Origin: an uncultured Desulfobacterales bacterium
Lineage (GTDB): Bacteria > Desulfobacterota > Desulfobacteria > Desulfobacterales > SpSt-501
Length of the DNA: 64,000 nucleotides
Assembly (NCBI GenBank): GCA_938048455.1
Contig: CALIUY010000012.1
Coordinates: 62,001-126,000 of the forward strand
Direction: 5' to 3'
Positions 1 to 8,541 of this stretch are shown piece after piece. The notes under the pieces are model-generated. The model searched no databases and was not told the DNA's origin. It saw only the letters and a program-made list of their open reading frames with translations. Made by a program: the position numbers and the translations under genes. Position 1 is the first letter of the stretch; each line of letters starts with the position of its first letter.

Positions 1-367
1 TCCCCCGGGCCGCGGGCACCGGCGGCGCAGCCGGAGCGCCCTCCGTGCCGAGGCGCGCGGCGACGGTGTTGCGCACGAGCGCTTCGAGCGCGGTCGGGTC
101 GAGCTCTCCCGGAAGGCGCTCACGCAGTTTCCTGCAGACTTCGCCTACGAGCTCTTCCGCTTCCGCCGGCAGGGAGGCAGGATGGGGCAGAGGCGCGGCG
201 GGCGCCGCGACCGCGGAGCCCTCCTCGAGGAGGTCGACCCCCAGTTCGCGCGCTCGGTCCCAAGCGCCCGGGGTCACGATGGATTGAGCGGGGCGGAAGC
301 TGAGCGTCCGGCTTCCCCGGCGTGCGGCCTCCTCAATGTCCGCGACGGAGATGACCTCTTTGCCCAT
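1..367 (-). CDS. EutQ-like N-terminal domain protein (3' end cut by window edge)
   Basis: About 122 codons are visible, reading leftward from an ATG at 367-365; the C-terminus lies outside the window. The protein begins MGKEVISVADIEEAA and contains RPAQSIVTPGAWDRAREL. This pattern, a short beta strand followed by an I(V/I)TP-x5-A helix, resembles the N-terminus of ethanolamine-utilisation proteins such as EutQ and EutT and of other bacterial microcompartment accessory proteins. After about residue 45 comes a low-complexity Ala/Pro linker, then a helical stretch (EELVGEVCRKLRERL), then another Ala/Pro-rich segment. The linker suggests a modular protein whose main domain is still to come. The family is inferred from resemblance, and the function cannot be assigned without the missing part. 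Confidence 0.6.
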   Translation of the reverse strand, partial: MGKEVISVADIEEAARRGSRTLSFRPAQSIVTPGAWDRARELGVDLLEEGSAVAAPAAPLPHPASLPAEAEELVGEVCRKLRERLPGELDPTALEALVRNTVAARLGTEGAPAAPPVPAARG

Positions 368-695
368 GAACGTCCTCCCGGGATCGCGGGCCTTGAAGCC
401 GGGCGAATGCCGCCCCGGCGCCGTGTGGAACCGCGCTGTCGCAAACCGGCGTCACGGCTGCCCCGGCCCTCGAGGCTGTTTTAGCAACTATCGCGCCAAA
501 CGAGGCCTTTATCCGTAATCGGCGCGTACCGCTTCCGTTGCGAATCCCATGCGCCGGGCGGCATGAATTTCGCGGGCGACCTGCGCGGCAGTCAGCCAGG
601 TTCCGGTGTTTTTCAGAAGCCATGGTTTCCAATGAAGTTGCAAAAATGCAGCTTTTCTTTCGGGGGGCGTTGTTTTTCGATCCAATTGCTTATTG

Positions 696-722
696 ACCAA
701 TTTATAACGGATTTCAATTGGT
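696..722. promoter_or_regulatory. Inverted repeat, possible operator
   Basis: ACCAATT (696-702) and AATTGGT (716-722) form perfect 7-bp arms around a 13-bp AT-rich spacer. CCAATTG at 682-688 repeats part of the left arm. Dyads of this size between divergent genes are often binding sites for dimeric regulators; that role is inference. Confidence 0.35.
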
Positions 723-815
723 TTTGTTTTTTTCCTTGGACAAACGATTTCGCCTTGCCCTAGCACATGATGCATATTTGCACTTAACCCGTGTCGCCTG
801 GAATCGAGGAAAAAT

Positions 816-843
816 TTGATATTCAGGTAGTTACTGGTATATG
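816..843 (+). promoter_or_regulatory. Possible sigma70 promoter
   Basis: TTGATA (816-821) and TATATG (838-843) are separated by 16 bp. It points toward the amidohydrolase at 1163, which would give a leader of about 310 nt. The surrounding DNA is AT-rich, so a chance match is possible. Confidence 0.3.
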
Positions 844-1162
844 CTGCGTTATTGCAACAAGCAAGATGGATGAAACAGTTCTGTATCGTCGATCTCGCCG
901 CGTGTTCCCCGCGACGCAAGCCGGACCGAGGCGGGTTGAGTTTGCGGCAGATCGGCGGATCGAGCGCGTCAACCTCACAGAGGTTGCTTCGCTTCCGCCG
1001 CAGGAGAGAAGCGGTTCAAAAATTCCTTGGCGGGCGGATGTTGCCGCTGCCGCCGCCGGATCTTTGCCGGGGAAATCTTTTGCGAGATATGGCATCCTGT
1101 TTGCTTCTTTGCTACGAGGGGGTGGGAATTTGCGCCTTCGATCCTGAAGAGGGGAGCCCGTG

Positions 1163-2086
1163 ATGAAAGTCATCGATTTCCGATTCCGGCCGAACACCGC
1201 CGAAGTGCTCACCGGCATCCAGAACAGCAAGATGTTCAAGGGGCTCTGCGAAACGATCGATTTTTCGAAGATGAAGCCCCAAACGGTCCCCGAGGTCGTG
1301 GCGGATTTGGACCGCTACAACGTCGAGTGGGCGGTCATCACGGGAAGGGACTGCGAAACCACCTACGGCGCACGCTCCAACAACGACAGCGTGATCGAGT
1401 TCGTCCGCCAGTTTCCCAACAAGTTCATCGGCTTTATCGGTCTTGACCCGCACAAGGGCATGCGCGCCATCCACGAGCTCAAGGCCTCGGTTACGGAGCT
1501 GGGGATGCGTGGGGCGGCGGTCGACCCCTATCTCGCCCAGATCTACGCCAACGACGCGAAATACTATCCCATTTACGCCAAGTGCTGTGAACTCGACGTT
1601 CCGATCATCTTTACGACCGGTCCGGCGACCCTCGTGCCCAACGCGATCATCGACCATGTGGCCCCGCGCTATATCGATTTCGTGGCCCGCGACTTCCCGG
1701 AACTCAAGATCGTGATCAGCCACGGCGGCTACCCCTGGGTCAACGAGGCCATCACCGTCGCCCAGCGCAACCGCAACGTCTTCATCGACCTCTCCGAGTA
1801 CGAATTCTCCCCCATGGCCGAAGCCTACGTCGAGGCGGCCAACACCATGATCGGCGACAAGATCCTCTTTGCGAGCGCCCACCCCTTCGTCGATTTTCGG
1901 GAAGCGCTGCAGAAGTACGAGAAGCTGCCCTTCAAGCCCGAAGTGAAGCAGAAGATTATGTACGACAACGCCGCAAAACTGCTGGGGCTGAAGCCGGCGG
2001 CTCCCCTGCAGGGAGCGCAGCCGGAACGGATGCAGGATTTGGTCGGCGAAATCGTCCGTGAGGTCATGGCCCGCCTGGGCCGTTGA
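1163..2086 (+). CDS. Amidohydrolase_2 family protein with degenerate metal site
   Basis: 307 aa. ATG 1163 is preferred over an adjoining GTG at 1160 because AGAGGGGAG lies 7 nt upstream. The TIM-barrel pattern of COG2159/PF04909 is clear: an N-terminal strand VIDFR, a central ISHGGYPW (His187) and the C-terminal helix MYDNAAKLLGL. Members that act as hydrolases or decarboxylases normally open with HxH and have an Asp in a SDYP-like motif. Here the start reads DFRFRP, with Arg in place of both His, and the late motif reads FASAHPF, with Ala239 in place of the Asp. Only His187 remains of the usual ligands. It may use an altered centre or may not be a metal enzyme. Substrate unknown. It stands alone on the plus strand. 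Confidence 0.75.
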   Translation: MKVIDFRFRPNTAEVLTGIQNSKMFKGLCETIDFSKMKPQTVPEVVADLDRYNVEWAVITGRDCETTYGARSNNDSVIEFVRQFPNKFIGFIGLDPHKGMRAIHELKASVTELGMRGAAVDPYLAQIYANDAKYYPIYAKCCELDVPIIFTTGPATLVPNAIIDHVAPRYIDFVARDFPELKIVISHGGYPWVNEAITVAQRNRNVFIDLSEYEFSPMAEAYVEAANTMIGDKILFASAHPFVDFREALQKYEKLPFKPEVKQKIMYDNAAKLLGLKPAAPLQGAQPERMQDLVGEIVREVMARLGR

Positions 2087-2286
2087 GCGCCGCCGCTTTC
2101 CCACCGCCCCGCCTCGGATCCCGCCTTGTCCGATCGGGAAAGCGCGCGGCGCTTCTTTTTTCCCGTTTCCCGGCGAAACGGGTCTCACAGGGGCTGCCTC
2201 GAGAGAAAACGGCACAGCGCTCCCGCTTGTGCGCAAAGACCGCAGCAGGCAAAAGCCTCCGAAGCCCTTCTTGAATGCCTGCCCCG

Positions 2287-2685
2287 TCAATCCGGGTCGG
2301 GAGTGACGTCCGGCTCGATGCGGTAGGCGTTGGCGATGCGGTTGGTGCCGTTGAAGACGTCCACCACGGCCACGATCTCGCCGATCGCCTCGTTGTCCAG
2401 GCCGAGACGCTTCAGCGCCGCCGTATGGGAATGGATGCAGTATTCGCAGTTGTTGGTGATCGAAACCGCGAGCGCGATGATCTCCTTGGTCCGCAGATCG
2501 AGCTTGCCGGGCTTCATCACCGTTTTGAGTTTGCTCCAGGTGGCTTCCAGGTGATCCGGAAATACGGCGAGCGCCTTCCAGAAGTTGGGTACGAACGAGA
2601 TGCCCTTGACCGCCCGGATGTCCTCGTACACTTCCCGGACCTTCCCTGTGGCTTCCGCTTCTTCCACCTTGCGCAGCAATCCCAT
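2287..2685 (-). CDS. Carboxymuconolactone decarboxylase / AhpD-like protein
   Basis: 132 aa. GGGAGG lies just upstream of ATG 2685; an upstream in-frame ATG at 2712 lacks a comparable site. The all-helical AhpD core is recognisable from NNCEYCIHSHTAAL, which carries the CxxC and following His used by AhpD-type alkylhydroperoxidases for thiol-based peroxide reduction. The preceding LDLRTKEIIALAVS segment is also typical of the family. The pair of Cys residues favours a peroxidase or disulfide reductase role over decarboxylase activity. It lies 31 nt upstream of the stop end of hyi on the same strand, so the two may be co-transcribed with hyi first. Physiological substrate unknown. Confidence 0.8.
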   Translation of the reverse strand: MGLLRKVEEAEATGKVREVYEDIRAVKGISFVPNFWKALAVFPDHLEATWSKLKTVMKPGKLDLRTKEIIALAVSITNNCEYCIHSHTAALKRLGLDNEAIGEIVAVVDVFNGTNRIANAYRIEPDVTPDPD

Positions 2686-2716
2686 TTTTCCTCCCTGGAA
2701 CCCTACGGGCAAGTTT

Positions 2717-3508
2717 TCAGGGGGCGCTCAAAGCCCCGAGCTCTCGCAGCCAGTTGAGGCTCGAGAGCGTGTCCCGCGAGGGAAGGTATTCACAGCCGAT
2801 CCATCCGCCGTAGCCCGCCGCATCGATTTCGCGGAAAAGATTTCCGAAATTGACCTCTCCGGTTCCCGGCTCGTGGCGACCGGGGGGATCGGCGATCTGG
2901 ATGTGGCCGATCCGGCCGAGGTGGGTGCGGAGGGTCCGAATGAGGTTCCCCTCCATGGTCTGCATGTGGTAGACGTCGTACAGCAGGAAGAGGTTAGGGT
3001 GCGCCACCTCTTCGATGAGGGCCACGGCCTCCGCGGTGCGCCGGAGGGAAAACCCCGGAACGTCCCGGTCGTTCAAGACCTCGACGAGAAGGCGGATCCC
3101 CTCCTGCTCCAGGCGCGCCGCGGCATGGCGCAGGTTGGCGACGAGCGTTTCGCGCACGCGCGCCGGGGGCACGCCGCTCGGCGGGATTCCCGCCAGGCAG
3201 TTGAGCCGCCTACAGCCCAGCGTGCGCGCGGTTGCGATCGCGGTTTCCAGCCCTGCGCGGAACTCTTCCTCCCGGCCCGGGATGCAGGCGATGCCGCGTT
3301 CGCCCGACTCCCAATCCCCCGGCGGGAGGTTGTGCAGGACCATCCGCAGGCCGTGTGCCGCGAGCGCTGCGGCCAGTTGCTCCGCGGGCCAGGCGTAGGG
3401 GAATTGACACTCGACCGCTCGGAAGCCGGCCGCGGCCGCCGCAGCGAAACGATCCGCAAAGTCGACCTCGGTGAACAGCAGACTCAGGTTGGCACAGAAG
3501 CGCGGCAT
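2717..3508 (-). CDS. hyi: Hydroxypyruvate isomerase family protein
   Basis: 263 aa, close to the usual 258-265. GGAGGG precedes ATG 3508. The xylose-isomerase-like TIM barrel shows the Hyi/OtnI hallmarks: EVLNDRDVPGF, YDVYHMQ, IGHIQIADPPGRHEPGTGE and IGCEYLPS. These include the acidic residues and His that bind the metal and the 2-oxo sugar acid. Known members interconvert hydroxypyruvate and tartronate semialdehyde, or isomerise related 2-oxo acids. That links the gene loosely to glyoxylate metabolism, for which the window also has a glycolate oxidase operon at 54-61 kb. It is divergent from aroC, with 168 bp between the starts. Exact substrate is inferred from family only. Confidence 0.82.
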   Translation of the reverse strand: MPRFCANLSLLFTEVDFADRFAAAAAAGFRAVECQFPYAWPAEQLAAALAAHGLRMVLHNLPPGDWESGERGIACIPGREEEFRAGLETAIATARTLGCRRLNCLAGIPPSGVPPARVRETLVANLRHAAARLEQEGIRLLVEVLNDRDVPGFSLRRTAEAVALIEEVAHPNLFLLYDVYHMQTMEGNLIRTLRTHLGRIGHIQIADPPGRHEPGTGEVNFGNLFREIDAAGYGGWIGCEYLPSRDTLSSLNWLRELGALSAP

Positions 3509-3676
3509 GCACCCTCCGGGAGCGGGATTTCGGCTCGAAGCCCGCAGATCGCGGGGCGATGATGTTTCTCTATTCCGCCGCGCCCCGTTTTGCAAACGGT
3601 CCCTCGAACGGCGGCCGGCGTCGCCCGGCGATCGCAGACGGCCGCAACGCCCCGGAGAGGGACGGGGAGGAGAAGG

Positions 3677-4756
3677 ATGTTCAGCACCTTCGGCACGCTC
3701 TTTCGGGTCACTACCTTCGGCGAATCGCACGGCCGGGCCGTGGGGGCCGTGGTGGACGGCTGCCCGCCGCGGCTTCCGCTGCGGGAAGAGGACATTCAGC
3801 CGCAGCTCGACCGCCGCCGTCCCGGCCAAAGCGCCATGGCCACCGAGCGGAACGAGGCCGACCGGGTCACGATTTTGAGCGGCATTGAAGACGGCCTGAC
3901 GCTGGGGACGCCGATCGCGCTCCACGTCGCCAACCGCGACACGCGGCCCCAGGATTATGCGGCGATGCAGGATATCCCGCGGCCGTCGCACGCCGATTTC
4001 ACCTATCGCGTGAAGTACGGCGTCCAGGCCGCAAGCGGCGGGGGGCGGGCGAGTGCCCGCGAGACCGTAGGCCGGGTCGCGGCCGGCGCTGTAGCCGAAA
4101 AGCTGCTGCGGGAGCGCTGGGGGATCGAGATCGTCGCCTGGGTGAGCGCGGTCGGGGAAGTCGAATGCTCCGCCGTCGATCCGGCGACGGTCACCCGAAC
4201 GGCGGTCGACCGCTTCGCCGTGCGTTGTCCGGAAGAGCAAGCCGCGCGGCGCATGGAGAGGGAAATCGGGCGGGTGCGCGCCGAGCAGGACTCGCTCGGC
4301 GGGGTGGTGAGTTGTGTCTGCCGTGGAGTTCCGGCGGGCCTGGGCGAGCCGGTGTTCGGCAAAGCCGAAGCGCTTCTCGGCCAGGCCATGCTTTCCCTTC
4401 CCGCGGTCAAAGGCTTCGAGATCGGCTCGGGTTTTGCGGGGGCGCGCATGCGCGGCAGCGCGCACAACGATCGTTTCGTATGGAAGGACGGCCGCCTGGG
4501 GACCCTCACCAACCGCAGCGGCGGCGTCCAGGGCGGGATCACCAACGGCGAGCCGATCCTCTTTCGCGTCGCCTTCAAGCCGCCGGCGACGATCGGCCGC
4601 CCGCAGCAGGGATGCGACTATGCGGGACGCCCGATCCTCCTCGAGGCCCACGGCCGTCATGACCCCTGCGTCGTGCCGCGCGCCGTCCCCATCGTCGAGA
4701 GCATGGCGGCCCTCGTGCTCGCCGATCTTGCCCTGATCCAGAGCGCGCGCGGTTGA
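3677..4756 (+). CDS. aroC: Chorismate synthase
   Basis: 359 aa, full length. Start ATG 3677 follows GGGGAGGAGAAGG. The N-terminal [18 protein letters not shown] is the chorismate synthase signature, and [33 protein letters not shown] and the late [19 protein letters not shown] are further conserved FMN and substrate-site blocks. The enzyme converts 5-enolpyruvylshikimate-3-phosphate to chorismate, using reduced FMN catalytically, in the cytoplasm. It is separate from the other aromatic genes of this window (shikimate kinase at 44.5 kb and AroF-PheA at 45.5 kb). No clear terminator follows, although a C-run and a G-run at 4759-4798 could pair. Confidence 0.97.
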   Translation: MFSTFGTLFRVTTFGESHGRAVGAVVDGCPPRLPLREEDIQPQLDRRRPGQSAMATERNEADRVTILSGIEDGLTLGTPIALHVANRDTRPQDYAAMQDIPRPSHADFTYRVKYGVQAASGGGRASARETVGRVAAGAVAEKLLRERWGIEIVAWVSAVGEVECSAVDPATVTRTAVDRFAVRCPEEQAARRMEREIGRVRAEQDSLGGVVSCVCRGVPAGLGEPVFGKAEALLGQAMLSLPAVKGFEIGSGFAGARMRGSAHNDRFVWKDGRLGTLTNRSGGVQGGITNGEPILFRVAFKPPATIGRPQQGCDYAGRPILLEAHGRHDPCVVPRAVPIVESMAALVLADLALIQSARG

Positions 4757-4850
4757 CAACCCCCCGCAGCGGCCGGCGCCGTGAGGGTGGGGGGGCGTTT
4801 CTGCTAAATACGATTCAGAGCCTGACGACCGGAAATTTCCTGTTCGGCGA

Positions 4851-4879
4851 TTGATTTTCCGGCCGGCTCCAGATAAGAG
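4851..4879 (+). promoter_or_regulatory. Possible promoter of the first TRAP-TAXI operon
   Basis: TTGATT (4851-4856) and TAAGAG (4874-4879) are separated by exactly 17 bp. They lie 60 bp upstream of the TAXI receptor start, in the only non-coding gap before that operon. The -10 match is moderate. Confidence 0.35.
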
Positions 4880-4938
4880 CCTTCAATATACCTGAGGTTT
4901 TTTGCCCACACCGACATGGTCAGCGAAAGGAGGCGGCA

Positions 4939-5934
4939 ATGAAACGATGGGGGATCGTGGTGCTCGTTATCCTGCTTTCGACCTTCGGGCAGGCCGAGGC
5001 GCAGAACCCGAAGCTGGTCATCGCCACCGGCGGCATCGGCGGGGTCTACTACTACTACGGAACCCAGGTGAGCGAGATCGTCAACAAGGCCGGCTTCGCC
5101 GCGGCGACCGCGATGCAGACGGCGGCCTCCGTGGACAACATGATGCTCATTCGCGACAAGACCGAACCCGACAAGAACACCTGGTTTGTCGCCACGGTGC
5201 TGCCGGACACGGCCTATTTCACGACCACCGGCCGGCATGAAAAGTTCAAGGACAAACCCGTGAAGGCCTCCATCCTGTGGATGATGTACCCCAACTTCAT
5301 CCATCTCGTCACGACCGACAAGAGCGGCATCAAAAAACTCGCCGATCTCCAAGACAAGCGCGTTTCCACCGGCGCTCCGGGCTCGGGCACGGAATTTACG
5401 GCCCTGAACCTCGTTCGCGCCGCGGGCATGGATCCGGCCAAGTTCAAGAAGTGGGAAAAGCTCGGCGCGAAGGAGTCCGAGGAGGCGCTCGTCAACGGCA
5501 CGATCGACGCCTTTTTCTGGTCGGGGGGGCTGCCGACGGGGTCGCTGGTCGAGCTCACGAACACGCTCGGCCGCAAAGGGCTCAAGATGACCCTGGTTGC
5601 GCTGCCGGATGGCGACGCCGGAGTCGTGAAATTCAAGGAGGAGTTCAAGGGTCTGGCCGATTCGCTGCCCATCCCCAAGGAGATCTACGGCACGGAGGCC
5701 GACACGCCGACGCTCGCCTTCTGGAACATGTTCGTCGCCCCCGAAAGCCTTCCGGCGGATCTCGCCTACAAGCTGGTCAAGGCCGTCTTCGAGAACCTCG
5801 AGGCTCTGCGGGCCGCCGTCAAGGCCGCCCGGGACACCACTCCGGAGAGCACGGCCAAGTTTGTCGGCAAGAGCGCCATCCCCTTCCATCCCGGCGCCGT
5901 GCAATATTTCAAGGAAAAGGGGCTGGTGAAATAG
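4939..5934 (+). CDS. TRAP transporter solute receptor, TAXI family
   Basis: 331 aa with a Sec signal peptide: Lys-Arg, then a hydrophobic core, with likely cleavage after AEA near residue 22. GAAAGGAGG precedes the ATG. IATGGIGGVYYYYGTQVSEI is the TAXI N-terminal motif, and SIL-, VTTDKSGIKKLADLQDKRV and GAPGSGTEFTA follow the family order. Receptors of this type bind a carboxylate-type solute in the periplasm and hand it to the membrane permease. It is followed by DUF1850 and fused permease genes with minimal spacing, so this is a TRAP-TAXI operon. The solute is not predictable from sequence; glutamate and other organic acids are known for relatives. Confidence 0.92.
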   Translation: MKRWGIVVLVILLSTFGQAEAQNPKLVIATGGIGGVYYYYGTQVSEIVNKAGFAAATAMQTAASVDNMMLIRDKTEPDKNTWFVATVLPDTAYFTTTGRHEKFKDKPVKASILWMMYPNFIHLVTTDKSGIKKLADLQDKRVSTGAPGSGTEFTALNLVRAAGMDPAKFKKWEKLGAKESEEALVNGTIDAFFWSGGLPTGSLVELTNTLGRKGLKMTLVALPDGDAGVVKFKEEFKGLADSLPIPKEIYGTEADTPTLAFWNMFVAPESLPADLAYKLVKAVFENLEALRAAVKAARDTTPESTAKFVGKSAIPFHPGAVQYFKEKGLVK

Positions 5935-5943
5935 GCGCGGCCC

Positions 5944-6339
5944 GTGCGCCGGCGTTTTCTTGCCGCCGCGGCCGTCATGGCTCTGGGGCTGGCCGCGGCG
6001 GTCCGGCCGGCGGTCGTCGTCACCGAAGAGGCCGAGCGCCGGATTCTCCTCTGGCGGGGGCAGAGCGGGGAGATCCGCTTCGTCCATTCCGTGACCGAAA
6101 GACCCGTGGCCATCCGCTTTCGCGTCGGCCGCCGGTTCGAGGACTTTTCCGTGGCGGCCGATCCGCTGACGGAGAGCTATTATACCGCCGGCGTCCATCC
6201 CTGGAACGAGCGTGTGGCCCTGGAGAGGACGGAGGAGATCCGGCTCTGCTCCATGCGCGGCATCGATCTCCGCCTGGGATCCCATGAACTGCACCTCGCC
6301 GGCGGGTGCTTGGAAGTGAGGCTGCTGTGGACGCGGTGA
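5944..6339 (+). CDS. DUF1850 protein of TRAP-TAXI operon
   Basis: 131 aa, starting at GTG 5944, only 9 nt after the receptor stop. It has an N-terminal signal peptide or membrane anchor rich in Ala and Leu. The body carries the DUF1850 pattern: RFVHSVTERPV, then ESYYTAGVHPWNER, ending in a short beta-rich tail. A homologue with the same position is found in the second TRAP operon of this window. DUF1850 genes are regularly found between TAXI receptor and permease genes, and the HSV-x-P segment is the conserved core. Function is unknown; a periplasmic accessory role in transport is inferred. The stop overlaps possible starts of the permease. Confidence 0.8.
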   Translation: MRRRFLAAAAVMALGLAAAVRPAVVVTEEAERRILLWRGQSGEIRFVHSVTERPVAIRFRVGRRFEDFSVAADPLTESYYTAGVHPWNERVALERTEEIRLCSMRGIDLRLGSHELHLAGGCLEVRLLWTR

Positions 6340-8420
6340 TCCGGAAAATCCTTTACGGAACGGCGGTGCTGGGAACGCTCTACCACCTCTACCTCGTCCT
6401 TCACCCTTACCTTCCCCTTCCATGGCTGCGTTTTTCCATCTTCGACCTCACGCAGGTGCAGCGGGCGACGCACGTCTTTCTGGTCGCCTTTCTGGGCTAC
6501 CTGATGAACTGGCTCTGGGTGAAGAAGCGCGGCGCCGCCGGCAGCCTTCCGCTCGCGGCGCTGAGCAGCCTGCTCGTCGTCGAGTTTTTCAAGCTGGACC
6601 TCCCCGGCGGCCTCAAGGCGGCGGGGGCGCTCCTCTGGGCGGCGACGATGCTGCCCTGTCTCGTCCCCCGGCTGATGCGCCCATCGAACCTCGCCTGCGC
6701 CCTGCTCAGCTTTCTGCCGTTCGTTTACCTCGTCTCCGAATACGAGACCCTGATCTATCGCGCCATCCTTCCCGAGCCCTGGGATCTGCTCATGGGCCTG
6801 TGCGAGGTGCTCCTGGTCCTGGGAGTCATCTTCCGCCTGAGCGGGCCCATCATGCCGATCTTCGTGATGGTCTTCATCCTTTACAACCTCTACGGCGACA
6901 CGATCCCGGGCTATCTCTCCAACCCCGGTTTCAGCCTCGACATGCTTCTCGGCAAAATGTATTGCGAGACCGAGGCCGGCATCTTCGGCACGATCACCGG
7001 GGTTTCTCTCAAGTACCTCATCTACTTCACGACCCTCGGCGCCGTGATCTCGAAGATGGATTTCGGACGCATCATCGCCAACATCGCGCTGCTCTTCGTC
7101 GGCCGCAGCCCCGCCTCGCCGGGACGCACGAGCAGCATCATGGCCGTGCTGATGGGGATGTTCTCCGGCTCCGGGGCGGCCGACACCCAATTCGTGGCGA
7201 CCCTCACGCGCTCGCTCTACGACCGCGTGGGCTACGAGCGGCTGGTCGCGGCCGGCATCATCGCCACCGTAGGCTCGATCGCCTACATCACCCCGCCGGT
7301 CATGGGCTCGATCTCTTTCATCATGGTCGAGCTGCTGGCGATCCCCTACTCCTGGATCATCACCATGGCGATCGGTCCGATGCTCCTGTATCTGCTGGGG
7401 ATCGCCGTCTACAACGAGCTCTACGTGCGGCGCAGACGGCTCCAGCCCCTCGAGCTCGATACGGGACACGATTTCGGCTATTTCCGGCGCTATGCCTATG
7501 TTTTCGCGCCGATCGCGCTCATCATCGCGTTGATCTACCGGGGCTATTCGATCAACATCACCGTGAGCCTGGCGGCGCTTTTGTTCCTCATCTTCGCCTA
7601 CGCGGACCCCACCGTCCGTCCGCCGCTCAAGAGCATCCCCGATGCGCTGGCCGAGGGCATCCTGCACCTGTTGCCCATCGCGAGCGCGGTGATTGCGGCG
7701 AACATGATCATGTCCATGATGGTGCTGAGCGGGCTCGCCTCCAAGTTTTCCCTGGTGATGATGAAGATCAGCGGGAGCAGTCTGCTGCTCGCCACGGCCT
7801 TTACCGGCGTCTTCAGCCTGATCCTCGGCATGGGGGTGCCTCCGATCGCCACCTACGTCCTCACCTCCGCGCTCACTGCCCCGACCATCCAGCAGCTTGC
7901 GGTGGTGAACGGCATCCCCGAAGAGGCCGCGCTGCTCGCCACGCACATGTTCCTCTTCTATTACGCGGTGCTGGCCGAGGTGACCCCGCCGGTGGCGCTT
8001 TCGGCCTACGCCGCGGCGGCGGTCATGAACACCGACCCCGTGAAAACGGGGGTTTTTGCGGCCCGGGTCGCGGTCCCCAAGTACTTGGTGGGGATCATCT
8101 TCATTCTCACCCTGAACGGGACCGGCCTGCTCATCGTCCCCGCGCTCCAGGCGATGCCTCCCGGGGAGGCGATCCTCGCCATCGGCCAGCGCTACCTCGG
8201 AAGCGCTCTGGCGATCCTCCTCCTGAACACGGCGGTCGTCGGCTGGTTTTCACGCGATCTGTCCCTTATGGAGAGGCTGTTAGCCGGTGGGGGCTCGCTG
8301 TTGCTCTTCTACCCCTCGACCTCGACCGACGCGGCCGGCCTGCTCCTCGCGGCGGGGGTGATTCTCAAAGCCTGGATGGGCGCCCGGAGGCGGGTGGGCT
8401 CTCGGGCCGAGGCCGGCTGA
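6327..8420 (+). CDS. TRAP transporter fused permease (4TM/12TM, DctQM type)
   Basis: About 697 aa. GTG 6327 is preceded by GGAAGTGAGG; GTG 6336, which overlaps the DUF1850 stop as GTGA, is an equally possible start. About four hydrophobic helices (DctQ-like) are followed by a large DctM-like domain. Typical DctM blocks are GMFSGSGAADTQFVATLTRS, YITPPVMGS, LILGMGVPPIATYVL and EVTPPVALSAYAAAAV. The protein is the integral-membrane part that imports a solute with a sodium gradient, after delivery by the receptor encoded just upstream. Operon order is receptor, DUF1850, permease. Confidence 0.93.
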   Translation: MDAVIRKILYGTAVLGTLYHLYLVLHPYLPLPWLRFSIFDLTQVQRATHVFLVAFLGYLMNWLWVKKRGAAGSLPLAALSSLLVVEFFKLDLPGGLKAAGALLWAATMLPCLVPRLMRPSNLACALLSFLPFVYLVSEYETLIYRAILPEPWDLLMGLCEVLLVLGVIFRLSGPIMPIFVMVFILYNLYGDTIPGYLSNPGFSLDMLLGKMYCETEAGIFGTITGVSLKYLIYFTTLGAVISKMDFGRIIANIALLFVGRSPASPGRTSSIMAVLMGMFSGSGAADTQFVATLTRSLYDRVGYERLVAAGIIATVGSIAYITPPVMGSISFIMVELLAIPYSWIITMAIGPMLLYLLGIAVYNELYVRRRRLQPLELDTGHDFGYFRRYAYVFAPIALIIALIYRGYSINITVSLAALLFLIFAYADPTVRPPLKSIPDALAEGILHLLPIASAVIAANMIMSMMVLSGLASKFSLVMMKISGSSLLLATAFTGVFSLILGMGVPPIATYVLTSALTAPTIQQLAVVNGIPEEAALLATHMFLFYYAVLAEVTPPVALSAYAAAAVMNTDPVKTGVFAARVAVPKYLVGIIFILTLNGTGLLIVPALQAMPPGEAILAIGQRYLGSALAILLLNTAVVGWFSRDLSLMERLLAGGGSLLLFYPSTSTDAAGLLLAAGVILKAWMGARRRVGSRAEAG

Positions 8421-8541
8421 GAGGGGTGGTTGCATTGCCGCTCGAGGGGGGATAGAGTCCCCCTCCGGGAAAAGGCCGCCTTCCGGCAGTCGTTGCCGGG
8501 CCGCAACGGCCGCAAGCAGATCGACGGCGAGGATCGAGCCG

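Larger units (their letters stand above)
368..1162. other. Non-coding stretch, AT-rich in part
   Basis: This 0.8 kb stretch lies between the divergent genes at 367 and 1163. The segment from about 590 to 870 is much richer in A and T than the rest of the window. Open frames here have no recognisable domain, plausible composition or ribosome binding site. I see an inverted repeat at 696-722 and a possible promoter at 816-843, both listed separately. It probably holds the control regions of both flanking genes. Confidence 0.6.

Noticed and set aside
509-1147. Open frames of 100-138 codons in the 0.8 kb gap
   Set aside because: They overlap on both strands, have no ribosome binding site or domain, and have low-quality composition (Arg/Ser-rich or AT-driven).
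2162-2182. Hairpin CCCGTTTC/GAAACGGG between two convergent genes as a terminator
   Set aside because: The T-run lies before the stem on the plus strand and would be A-run on the minus strand after the stem, so it does not fit a terminator in either direction.
2717-4759. A 680-codon minus-strand frame through hyi and opposite aroC
   Set aside because: Only the last 263 codons encode a recognisable protein with a good start site; the rest is the mirror frame of aroC in GC-rich DNA.
6180-7946. Long minus-strand frame opposite the first TRAP permease
   Set aside because: It is Asp/Arg/His-rich without any domain, a typical shadow of a GC-rich membrane protein gene.
8444-8465. GC-rich hairpin as terminator of the first TRAP operon
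   Set aside because: The stem is imperfect (extra G) and no T-run follows; only mentioned with the neighbouring gene.
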